A stretch of DNA of 64,000 nucleotides from Minicystis rosea. GTDB lineage: Bacteria > Myxococcota_A > Polyangia > Polyangiales > Polyangiaceae. The stretch covers positions 15,453,501 to 15,517,500 of the forward strand of contig CP016211.1 in NCBI GenBank assembly GCA_001931535.1, written 5' to 3'. Shown one piece after another: positions 16,104 through 24,150 of this stretch. Made by a program: the position numbers and the translations under genes. How positions within the stretch are numbered: position 1 is the stretch's first letter; every line of letters starts with the position of its first letter. Below the pieces are notes generated by a model. It saw only the letters and a program-made list of their open reading frames with translations. It was not told where the DNA came from and did not search any database.

Positions 16104-18410
16104 ATGTTCGTACGCGAATCCGTCATGGTGGGCGGCCGAGCGCTCACGCTCGAGACCGGTCGCCTCGCCAAGCAGGCCCACGGGTCGATCCTCGTCACGT
16201 ACGGCGACACGGTGGTGCTGGTCACCGCCGTCTCGCAGGACGAGCGCCCCGGCCTCGACTTCTTCCCCCTGACCTGTGAGTACGTCGAGAAGACGTACGC
16301 CTCCGGCAAGATCCCGGGCGGCTTCTTCAAGCGCGAGGCCCGCCAGCGCGACGAGGAGATCCTCGCCTGCCGCATCATGGATCGGCCCCTCCGCCCGCTG
16401 TTCCCCGACGGCTTCAAGAAGGACACGCAAATCATCGCGACCGTCCTCTCGAGCGACAAGCAGAACAAGGCCGACGTCCTCGCGCTCACCGGTGCCAGCG
16501 CGGCGCTGCACATCTCCGACATCCCGTGGAACGGGCCGGTCGTCGGCGTGCGCGTGGGCCGCCGCAACGGCGAGCTCCTCGCGTATCCGACGGTCGAAGA
16601 TCTCGAGCAGTGCGATCTCGACGTCATCGTCGCCTGCTCGCGCGACGCCATCGTGATGGTCGAAGGCGGCGCCGCCGAGGCCACCGAGAGCGATCTCATC
16701 GACGCCCTCATGTTCGCGCACGACACCGCGCAGCCCGTCCTCGATCTCATCGAGAAGATCCGCGCCGCCGTCGGCAAGCCGAAGAAGGAGTTCAAGGCCG
16801 CCGAGCTCCCCGCCGAGATCAAGGACCGCGTCGCCGCGCTCGTCGACGAGGACCTGAAGAAGGCGACCAAGGTCACCGACAAGAAGGCCCGCTACGACGG
16901 CTACAAGGGCCTGAAGAAGAAGCTCCAGGAGACCCTCCTCGCCGAGCTCGGCGCCGAGAAGTACGTCACGGTGGAGAAGCTCATCTCCGCCGAGTTCGAG
17001 GAGCGCAAGGCCCACGTCGTCCGCACCTACGTGCTCGACGAGGGGCGCCGCATCGACGGCCGCGACACGCGGAGCATCCGCCCGATCATGTGCGAGGCGG
17101 GCCTCCTCCCGCGCGTGCACGGGAGCTCGCTCTTCCAGCGCGGCGAGACGCAGGCCATCGTGACCACGACCCTCGGCACGTCGAGCGACGAGCAGAAGAT
17201 CGACGGTCTCATGGGCGAGACGTGGAAGCGCTTCTACCTCCACTACAACTTCCCGCCCTTCTCCACGGGTGAGACCAAGCCGATGCGCGGCCCCGGTCGC
17301 CGCGAGATCGGCCACGGCGCCCTCGCCGAGCGCGCCCTCGCGCGCATGATGCCGGCGCAGGATCAGTTCCCCTACACGATCCGCATCGTCAGCGAGACGA
17401 CGGAGTCCAACGGCTCCTCGTCGATGGCCGCCGTCTGCGGTGGCTGCCTCTCGCTGATGGACGCGGGCGTGCCGATCAAGTCGCCGGTCGCGGGCATCGC
17501 CATGGGCCTCATCATGGAGGGCAACAAGTACGCGGTGCTCTCCGACATCCTCGGCGACGAGGATCACCTCGGTGACATGGACTTCAAGGTCTGCGGCACC
17601 GCGCGCGGCGTGACGGCCATCCAGATGGACATCAAGATCGCCGGCCTCTCGCGGGCGATCCTGCAGCAGGCGCTGGAGCAGGCGCGCGAGGGCCGCCTCC
17701 ACATCCTCGGCAAGATGCTGGAGACCCTGCCGTCGCCGCGTCCCGAGCTCAGCAAGTGGGCGCCGCGCATCACGACGGTCAAGGTCAAGCCCGACCAGAT
17801 CCGCCTCATCATCGGCCCCGGTGGCAAGACCATCAAGGGCATCGTCGATCAGACGGGCGTCGCCATCGACGTGGAGGACGACGGCACGGTGAACGTGGCC
17901 TCGGCCGACTCGGACGCGGTGAAGAAGGCGCTCGACATCATCAAGGGCCTCACGGCGGAGGCCGAGGTCGGCGCGACCTACACCGGCACGGTCAAGCGCA
18001 TCACCGACTTCGGCGCGTTCGTCGAGATCCTCCCCAACACCGACGGCCTCGTGCACATCTCCGAGCTCGCCCACCACCGCGTCGAGCGCGTGGAGGACGT
18101 GGTGAAGGAGGGCGACACCATCGACGTGAAGGTGCTGAGCGTCGATCGCGAGGGCAAGATCCGCCTGAGCCGCCGCGAGCTCCTCCCGCTCCCCGAGGGT
18201 GAGGAGGGCGAGCGCGCCCGCGAGCGCATGGCCGCCTCCCGCGACGCCGGCGCCCCGCCGCGCCGCGGCGACGGCCCGCCGCGCGGCGATCGCCCGCGTG
18301 GCGACGGCCCGCCGCGCGGTGATCGTCCGCCGCGCGGTGACCGCCCGCGTGGCGACGGCCCGCCGCGTGACGGCGGTGGCCCGCCGCGCGAGCGGCGCGA
18401 TCGCCGATAG
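16104..18410 (+). CDS. pnp: Polyribonucleotide nucleotidyltransferase (PNPase) with RG-rich tail
   Basis: The protein has 768 residues from ATG 16104, with a GGAG about 10 bases upstream; the frame is open further upstream but that stretch is not PNPase-like. The enzyme degrades RNA 3' to 5' by phosphorolysis and is part of the degradosome in many bacteria. Domains are RNase PH 1 (about 10-145), the helical linker, RNase PH 2 (about 320-540, with the GPGRREIGHG and SSSMAAVCGG signatures), KH (about 560-605, LIIGPGGKTIKGI) and S1 (about 622-692, ITDFGAFVEI). Residues from about 707 form an unusual tail of repeated PPRGD / RPRGDG units encoded by imperfect tandem DNA repeats. It is followed by a hairpin terminator at 18421. 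Confidence 0.96.
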   Translation: MFVRESVMVGGRALTLETGRLAKQAHGSILVTYGDTVVLVTAVSQDERPGLDFFPLTCEYVEKTYASGKIPGGFFKREARQRDEEILACRIMDRPLRPLFPDGFKKDTQIIATVLSSDKQNKADVLALTGASAALHISDIPWNGPVVGVRVGRRNGELLAYPTVEDLEQCDLDVIVACSRDAIVMVEGGAAEATESDLIDALMFAHDTAQPVLDLIEKIRAAVGKPKKEFKAAELPAEIKDRVAALVDEDLKKATKVTDKKARYDGYKGLKKKLQETLLAELGAEKYVTVEKLISAEFEERKAHVVRTYVLDEGRRIDGRDTRSIRPIMCEAGLLPRVHGSSLFQRGETQAIVTTTLGTSSDEQKIDGLMGETWKRFYLHYNFPPFSTGETKPMRGPGRREIGHGALAERALARMMPAQDQFPYTIRIVSETTESNGSSSMAAVCGGCLSLMDAGVPIKSPVAGIAMGLIMEGNKYAVLSDILGDEDHLGDMDFKVCGTARGVTAIQMDIKIAGLSRAILQQALEQAREGRLHILGKMLETLPSPRPELSKWAPRITTVKVKPDQIRLIIGPGGKTIKGIVDQTGVAIDVEDDGTVNVASADSDAVKKALDIIKGLTAEAEVGATYTGTVKRITDFGAFVEILPNTDGLVHISELAHHRVERVEDVVKEGDTIDVKVLSVDREGKIRLSRRELLPLPEGEEGERARERMAASRDAGAPPRRGDGPPRGDRPRGDGPPRGDRPPRGDRPRGDGPPRDGGGPPRERRDRR

Positions 18411-18420
18411 CAGATGAGAC

Positions 18421-18564
18421 GGGCGGTCCGCGAGGGCCGCCCGTTTCGTTTGAGCTCGAAGCATCGACAGGGCGGTCCGTGAGGGCCGCCCGATTCGTTT
18501 GAGCTCAAACCATCGGCAGGGCGGTTCATGGTGACCGCTCATTTCGTTTGAGCTCAAACCATCC
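18421..18564 (+). repeat. Three tandem 49-bp hairpin units after pnp
   Basis: Units begin at 18421, 18470 and 18519. Each has a GC hairpin, then a T-rich TTTCGTTTGAGCTC segment and a CATCGRCA-type joint. In unit 1 GGGCGGTCC and GGGCCGCCC flank a GCGA loop (18421-18442) and are followed by GTTTCGTTT, a credible rho-independent terminator for pnp. Unit 2 keeps the stem and unit 3 has decayed. Units 2 and 3 also contain the palindrome TTTGAGCTCAAA. Confidence 0.8.
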
Positions 18565-18581
18565 AACCCGACGCCGCTACC

Positions 18582-21044
18582 TCACGCTGGAAGCACCAGC
18601 TCCACCCGTGCGAGCGGCACGCGGGCGTGCAGCGTGCGCATCACCTGGCCGAGCTGCGCGGCGGCGCTCTCCGCCGGCCACGGGAGCCGCAGCGGCTCCT
18701 TCATGCTCCGGGCCAGCACGTCGAAGACGGGCACGTGCACGATCCCTTCGTGGATCGCGAGCGGCGCCGTCATGAGCAGGAGCCGCGGCGCGTCGCCCGG
18801 GAGCGGGAGACGCTCGAGCAGCGCGGCCCAGGTTTCGAGGTAACCCCGCACGCGATCCGCGAGCGCCTCGGGCCCATGTTTCGCCGATGCAGGCGTGATG
18901 CGGACCTCGGCGCGCGGGCCCGTGCCCACGGCGAGCGTGAAGGGCAGCGGCTCGGGCCAGATGCCGGGCGCCGCCGAGGCTGCGAGCGAGGCACGCAGCG
19001 CGGCTCCCTCCAGCGTGGTGCCTCCCGCGTGCGATCCTTCCACGTCGAGCTTCACCACGCGCATGATGCTCTCGGCGCCCGCGCCGGTGAGCATGCGCGC
19101 GCCTCCGAGCAGCGCCGCGCACCGCGCGCGTACGAACGACTGCGAGACGGAGGCGACGCGCAGCACCAGCTCGAGCCGGTGGAAGCCGGCCTCGTCGAGG
19201 TTCTCTCGATTCACCTCGTGCACCACCTCGGCGCGGCCGGCCTCGGGCGCGAGCTCGGCTTCGCCTGCGCCGCCCGTCGTGATCAGCCGGACCCACGTGT
19301 TGGCGTCGAGGCCCGGCAAACCATGACCTTGGGCCTGGTAGGGGTTGAGCACGGCGACCTCGATCGCGAGGCGCAGCGTCTGCATCTCGGCGCTCGGCGC
19401 GTAGCGGATCGACACCGAGCGCGCGTCGCTCCCGTCGGGGCCGTAGATGCGCTCGAACGAGATCCCGCGCTCGTCCTTCAGCGCGCGATCGGCGCCCGCC
19501 TCGATCAACACCGCGGCCACGTCGTCGCGGCCGTACGCGAAGGCCGCGTGGAGCGCCGTCTGGTTCAAGTACGCGGCGCGCTGGTTCACCGGCGCGCCAT
19601 GGGCGAGGAGGCGCCGCACGTGCTCGATGCTGGCCTGCTCCGCGGCCCACACCAGCACGGGCGATTGCTTCTTGCCGGCGTCGGTCCGCGCGCCGGCCCC
19701 GCAGAGGATGTCGACGAAGCGCGGGTTCGCCTGCTCTTGCACGGCCTCGTGGAGCGGCGTGATCTCGTTCGCCGCTCGATGATTCACGTCGGCCCCGCGC
19801 TCGATGAGGAGACGCGTGATGGCCTCGTCGCCGCGCTCGATGGCTTCGTAGAGGGCCGTCTCGCCGTTGACGCCGGGGCTGTTCGGGCTCGCGCCCGCGT
19901 CGAGCAGCAGCCGGACGAGCTCCACGTCACCGCCGTACGTGATGAGCCGCGAGAGCGCGCCGCCGTAGGGGTCGCGCGCGTTCGGCTTCGCGCCCGCGGC
20001 GAGCAGCGCCTCGATGCACGCGCGCTGCGTGCCGAGGCAGGCCTCGACGAGCGCATCGTCGAACGCCTTGCTCTTCACGTCCCGCGCGCGCGCCTCGTCG
20101 ATGACGCTCCGCAGTCGCTCGATGCGACCGGCCCGCGCGTTCTCGCGCAGCGCCTTCTCGAGCTGCGGCACGGTGAGCTTGCGCTGCTTGCTCGGCGTGA
20201 CGCTCGGCGCGAGCGGCTCGTGCTTCACCGTTCCGGGCGCCGGCGCGGGCGCGAGCTCGGGCAGCGTATCGAAGTCGGGATCGCCTTCCGGCCCCATCTC
20301 CCAGCCGTCTTCGTACCCGAGGATGCGCTCCGAAGCCTCCTTTGCGAGCCGCTTCGCGCCTTTGGGAGCGAGCCCGAGCATCTCCGCCACCCACAGGTCG
20401 AAGCCCGCGTGCTCGACCCCGAGGAAGGGGACGTCGTCGTGATCGATGCAGAGCACCGGATATTCACCGTGCTCGTCGGGCGCGCCCAGGTAGAGAAACC
20501 GCATCGAGTCCGAGCCCGCGTCGAGCTGCGCCGCCTTTTCCGTGAGGCGCGCCGCGCACCAAGGCTCGTAGAACTCGGTGAAGACACCCGCATGATCGCG
20601 GATCACCTCGATGGCCGGCGCGACCCGCACGGCATCGTTGCCGTCGAACAGGTCGACCTCGCGCGCGAGCCAGCCGACGTCGAAGGAGAACAACGCATCC
20701 ATGAACGGCGAGAGCGCCACGCCCATCGCCTCTTCGCAGCGCGCCCGCTGCGGTGCCGAGAGCGGGCGCGGCTCCCCGATGGGCGACTTCGGCCCACGCA
20801 GATGCGCAATCACCACTTCGGCCAATGCGCGCCCGCGGAGCGTCCCAGCTCCCTTCTCCGTCGATTTCGCGGCGCCGGTCTTCGAGGCTGCTTTGGCGGC
20901 GCTGGTCTTCGAGGCTGCTTTGGCGGCGCTCGGCTTCTTGGCCCGAGGCGCGGTGCTCGCCTTCTTCACGGCCTTCGTGCCCTTTTTGGGGGCAGCGACA
21001 GTCTTCTTCGCGGTCTTGGCGGCGCCGGTCTTCGTCTTCCCCAT
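18582..21044 (-). CDS. Ankyrin-repeat protein with histone-H1-like N-terminal tail
   Basis: The protein has 820 residues. The first 65 are Lys/Ala/Thr-rich with repeated AAKAASKT units, like histone H1 or bacterial H1-like tails, and could bind DNA or polyanions. Residues of about 70-240 form a globular region with GAPDEHGEYPVLCIDHDD and a LGVEHAGFDLWVAEML segment, which resembles SUKH/SMI1-KNR4 proteins (tentative). Residues of about 300-540 hold six or seven ankyrin repeats (VELVRLLLDAGASPN, AITRLLIERGADVNHR, VAAVLIEAGADRALKD). The last 280 residues are unrecognised. It has no signal peptide, so it is cytosolic. A cytosolic protein-binding, SUKH-like role (in other systems often immunity) is possible but unproven. 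The gene converges on pnp and runs in line with the flavoprotein gene upstream (56 bp gap). Confidence 0.7.
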   Translation of the reverse strand: MGKTKTGAAKTAKKTVAAPKKGTKAVKKASTAPRAKKPSAAKAASKTSAAKAASKTGAAKSTEKGAGTLRGRALAEVVIAHLRGPKSPIGEPRPLSAPQRARCEEAMGVALSPFMDALFSFDVGWLAREVDLFDGNDAVRVAPAIEVIRDHAGVFTEFYEPWCAARLTEKAAQLDAGSDSMRFLYLGAPDEHGEYPVLCIDHDDVPFLGVEHAGFDLWVAEMLGLAPKGAKRLAKEASERILGYEDGWEMGPEGDPDFDTLPELAPAPAPGTVKHEPLAPSVTPSKQRKLTVPQLEKALRENARAGRIERLRSVIDEARARDVKSKAFDDALVEACLGTQRACIEALLAAGAKPNARDPYGGALSRLITYGGDVELVRLLLDAGASPNSPGVNGETALYEAIERGDEAITRLLIERGADVNHRAANEITPLHEAVQEQANPRFVDILCGAGARTDAGKKQSPVLVWAAEQASIEHVRRLLAHGAPVNQRAAYLNQTALHAAFAYGRDDVAAVLIEAGADRALKDERGISFERIYGPDGSDARSVSIRYAPSAEMQTLRLAIEVAVLNPYQAQGHGLPGLDANTWVRLITTGGAGEAELAPEAGRAEVVHEVNRENLDEAGFHRLELVLRVASVSQSFVRARCAALLGGARMLTGAGAESIMRVVKLDVEGSHAGGTTLEGAALRASLAASAAPGIWPEPLPFTLAVGTGPRAEVRITPASAKHGPEALADRVRGYLETWAALLERLPLPGDAPRLLLMTAPLAIHEGIVHVPVFDVLARSMKEPLRLPWPAESAAAQLGQVMRTLHARVPLARVELVLPA

Positions 21045-21100
21045 GATCGTTGCGAGAACGTATCACCGGTGCGCGAACGAGAGGGATGGCCGGCGCGCCG

Positions 21101-22453
21101 TCATCGCTGCGCGGCCTCGATCGTGTTGCGGAGCTGCCTCCCGCCCACGGCGAAGAGGCCTTTGGCCGCCTCCCAATCGCTCCCGCGGCCCATCGTCTCG
21201 GCCACCCACCGGCGCGCCTTGCCGAAATCGGCGAGCGTGTCGCAAAGCTTCTTCGGATCATCGAAGTTGCCTGCGAAGGCGTCGGCGACTCGTTGTTTGG
21301 GCGAGCCACCCAGGGAGAGGCCGTCGGCGCCGAGCTGAGCGAGCATGAGATAGCGCGCGCCCGGGCTCATCGGCTCGAGGAGGAGGTGTGTCCACCGCAT
21401 CGAAGGGCCGCCCCAACGCTCGAAAAAGGTGTCGTAGGTGCGCCGGATCCACGCGGCGTCGAAGGGCTCGTCCTTCCGCGCGCCGATGGCGGCGACCAGC
21501 GTGCTCGCCAATCGATTGCCCATGTTCGCGCCCTGCGCGCCCAGCGGATCGAAGGCCATGTACGCATCCCCGAGCGGGATCACCGGCCGCCCGCTCGCGA
21601 CCTTGCCTACCGGATCACGCACCGTCGGCGTGATGGCGCCGACGAGAAAGCTTTGGGGATCGGCGAGCCGGGCGCCCTCGATCCAGCGATGATCCCAAGG
21701 CATCAGCTCGCGCACGATCTCCTTGCTGATGCGGAGCACCTCTTCACCGGATTTCGCGCCCCCGAAGCGATCGTACGACGTGCCGGGCTTGGCCTCGAAG
21801 ACCAGGTTCCAAAGCGGCTTTCGATCCTTGTGATAATAAGGTGTCCAATAGCACTCTCCGAGGCCTTCGAAGATATTGAATTTGGCGGCCAGGAAAGGCA
21901 CGTCCGGAAAGCGCATCGACGGCCCTTCGCAATTGACCATGGCCAGATGGCGGAGCGGCGCGGTGGCCGGGCTGCGCACGGGATCGCGGGCGAAGAGCGC
22001 GCCGCCCTCTTTGCCGGTGGCGACGATGGTGAGATCGTGAGCACGTGCGATGGCGTCGACGCGTTCGGCGGTGACCTTCTCGATGACGAGGGTGCCTCCC
22101 GCCGCGGCGAAGCGATCCATCCACGTCGCGCTCTGGAGGCGGAGATCGATGGCCAGCGGCGAGCGCGGGAAGCGACCATGCAGGGTGAGGATCGGCTTCT
22201 GCGGGTGCGAGCAGACCGTCACTTTGAGGCCATCCATCTTCGGCGCCTCGGCGTGGAATTGATCGAGCCCGAGCGCCCGCTCGTAATCGAGGGATTGTGC
22301 GAAGCGAACGGCCGTGCCCGTGGGGCGCGCGTCTCCGAGCCAGCTTTCCGCCGTGCGATCGGAGTAGAGCGTCACCTCGTGGCCGGCCTGCAATAAGCCA
22401 TGTGCCGCGACGAGCGCCGATTGTCCCGAGCCGATGATGGCGATCTTGCGCAT
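21101..22453 (-). CDS. FAD-dependent monooxygenase, styrene monooxygenase StyA-like
   Basis: The protein has 450 residues from ATG 22453. The N-terminal FAD-binding Rossmann motif reads IIGSGQSALVAAHGLLQAGH, with the second-strand TLYSDR. The late FAD motif is PVIPLGDAYMAFDPLGAQGA (about residue 300). The single-component layout and the SGQSAL variant match two-component flavin monooxygenases of the StyA type, which need a separate flavin reductase. No reductase gene is adjacent. The substrate is therefore unknown; epoxidation or hydroxylation of an aromatic or alkene compound is the family norm. An open upstream extension of 85 residues overlaps the promoter region and lacks family similarity, so it was excluded. 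Confidence 0.75.
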   Translation of the reverse strand: MRKIAIIGSGQSALVAAHGLLQAGHEVTLYSDRTAESWLGDARPTGTAVRFAQSLDYERALGLDQFHAEAPKMDGLKVTVCSHPQKPILTLHGRFPRSPLAIDLRLQSATWMDRFAAAGGTLVIEKVTAERVDAIARAHDLTIVATGKEGGALFARDPVRSPATAPLRHLAMVNCEGPSMRFPDVPFLAAKFNIFEGLGECYWTPYYHKDRKPLWNLVFEAKPGTSYDRFGGAKSGEEVLRISKEIVRELMPWDHRWIEGARLADPQSFLVGAITPTVRDPVGKVASGRPVIPLGDAYMAFDPLGAQGANMGNRLASTLVAAIGARKDEPFDAAWIRRTYDTFFERWGGPSMRWTHLLLEPMSPGARYLMLAQLGADGLSLGGSPKQRVADAFAGNFDDPKKLCDTLADFGKARRWVAETMGRGSDWEAAKGLFAVGGRQLRNTIEAAQR

Positions 22454-22551
22454 GCACGATGGTCCGCGGCGCCGCCCGTACGTGTCAACCATGGATCTGA
22501 GCGCGCAATGCGCCACGGACAAGTTGGTCCCGACGGTGTAACGTTGCTCCC

Positions 22552-23070
22552 ATGACCACGACAGCTCGCATGGGATTCGCTCTTCTGCTCCCCGCCGTGC
22601 TCTCGCTCGCTGCGTGCGAAGGGCCGGCCGGCAAGCCCGAGCCACCGAAAGCCGAAGCGACGAAGTCGGCCGCAGGTGAGCGCGGCTTCGTCTCGGTGAA
22701 GCTCGCATCGAGCGCCGGTGATCTGCCCGCGGCCCTCAAGGCCGAAGCCGCCAAAGCCAAGGCCATGGGCCTGAAACCGTACGTGGAATTCTGGGCGAGC
22801 TGGTGCGGGCCCTGCATGGCCATCAAGAAGAACCTCGACGAGCCTCGCATGAAGGCGGCATTCAAAGGTGCTTACATCATCGAGCTGAACGCCGACGAAT
22901 GGAGCAACAAGCTCTCTGGCACCGGGATGTCGGCCGGCGTCATTCCCATCTTCTACCAGCTCGACGACGAGGGGAAAGCGACGGGAAAGAAGATCGACGG
23001 CGGCGCCTGGGGCGACAACATCCCCGCGAACATGGCACCTCCGCTCGACAAGTTCTTCCACGGGACTTGA
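22552..23070 (+). CDS. Thioredoxin-fold lipoprotein
   Basis: The protein has 172 residues. The signal peptide ends in a lipobox (LSLAACEG near residue 22), followed by a short Lys/Pro/Glu linker. The thioredoxin-like domain has the active site WCGPC (W84, C85, C88) within YVEFWASWCGPC, and a cis-Pro equivalent at GVIPIFYQL. It should act in the periplasm as a disulfide reductase or oxidase anchored to a membrane. It diverges from the flavoprotein gene with 98 bp between the starts. No DsbD or cytochrome biogenesis genes are nearby to refine the role. Confidence 0.85.
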   Translation: MTTTARMGFALLLPAVLSLAACEGPAGKPEPPKAEATKSAAGERGFVSVKLASSAGDLPAALKAEAAKAKAMGLKPYVEFWASWCGPCMAIKKNLDEPRMKAAFKGAYIIELNADEWSNKLSGTGMSAGVIPIFYQLDDEGKATGKKIDGGAWGDNIPANMAPPLDKFFHGT

Positions 23071-23675
23071 GCCCACGGGCCGGGGCCAATCGCTTTGGCG
23101 GGCACGACCGACTCGTCGCTGCCGAGATGCATCACTTGCACGGCACCCTCACGGTCTCCCTCCGGGCTTACGGATGACATGATGGTGGGTCACGATATCA
23201 TCGCTTCCAACGAGGGAGTGATCGGTAGGGCTTGGGCGATGCGCTTCCCATCGTGAACGCGCTGCAAGGCGCGTACAGATAGCCTCTTTCGATCCGAGAG
23301 GGAGAAGGAACGTCGAGGCGCGAGAGGCGCAACGACGCAAGAAGGCCGGGAGAACAAGCCTCTTTGCCTTTTTGCGTCTTTGCGACTTTGCGACTTTGCG
23401 TTGAATCCGGCCCGGCTCGAGCGCGGGGCGCGCAGCCGTCAGCAGACGCGGCACCGAAGGGTGGTGGCCGGCGCCGCCAGGGTGGAGGCCAGAGCCTCCA
23501 GCGCTGTGGCGTGCCCACATGGACGGCCTTGGTTTTCCCGGCGGATCGTGACGCGAAGGCGGTGGCACGCGCGCTGCTGAGGAGGTGTGTGTCGCGATCC
23601 TCACCACAGCACGAGGATGCGCATCGACGGCGGAACCAGGAGACGGCACATGGCGACGCGAGCGGGGGAGAAGCA
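23071..23675. other. 605-bp gene-free stretch with short repeats and a hairpin
   Basis: No gene is supported. At 23371-23400 an 8-bp unit TTTGCGWC repeats about 3.7 times. GACGCAAGAAGGC at 23334-23346 pairs with GCCTTTTTGCGTC at 23366-23378 (one mismatch) to form a hairpin. At 23481-23502 lies a small inverted repeat with GGAGGC and GCCTCC arms that recurs at 35831. The T6SS spike genes begin after this stretch, so their promoter is probably in its last 100 bp. Confidence 0.55.
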
Positions 23676-24134
23676 ATGATGGCGCGCGAGGCTTTGGCCG
23701 GCGAGCTGCGGTTGGACGCCGTCGTGGAGGAGGGGACGTCGGCGTTGCTCGATGGTGTCGAGGTGCCGCGGGAGAGCACGTCGCGGATTGCGCTTCCGTC
23801 GGGGCGCGCGATCGAGGCCGTGGCCGGGCCCGACGGCGAGCGCGTGCGGGTGCGCGGGCGTGGGGGAGAGGTCGAGATCGAGGTGATCCTCACGGAGCGC
23901 GGGCCGGTGCTGAAGATGCGCGCGGTCGATCTCGAGCTCAGCGCGGCGGGCGCGGTGCGGGTGGATTGCGATCGCTTTCACGTGCGGGCGGCGAGCGGCA
24001 TCGTGCAGGAGACGGGCGGTGAGCTCGCGCTCGGGGGGCGCGCGGCGACGATCACCGCGGAGCGCGGCGACGTCGCGATCGAGGCCAATGACGACGTCCG
24101 CCTGCGTGGCGAGCGCGTGAAGCTGAACTGCTGA
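23676..24134 (+). CDS. Small beta-rich T6SS spike-associated protein
   Basis: The protein has 152 residues from ATG 23676, with GGGGGAG upstream at about 23664. I do not recognise a named family. It is rich in short alternating strands (RVRVRG, EVEIEVILTE, VAIEANDDVRLRGERV) like a beta-helix or OB-type fold. It ends in VKLNC, and the next gene, vgrG, ends in VRFNC; the shared terminus suggests a related tip structure. It starts 16 bp before vgrG and should be in the same operon. A role as spike accessory or adaptor is inferred from position only. Confidence 0.6.
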   Translation: MMAREALAGELRLDAVVEEGTSALLDGVEVPRESTSRIALPSGRAIEAVAGPDGERVRVRGRGGEVEIEVILTERGPVLKMRAVDLELSAAGAVRVDCDRFHVRAASGIVQETGGELALGGRAATITAERGDVAIEANDDVRLRGERVKLNC

Positions 24135-24150
24135 AGGAGACGGACGCGAG

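Noticed and set aside
23361..23403. CRISPR-like short repeats (TTTGCGWC)
   Set aside because: Units are 8 bp without spacers, so this is a simple tandem repeat and not a CRISPR array.
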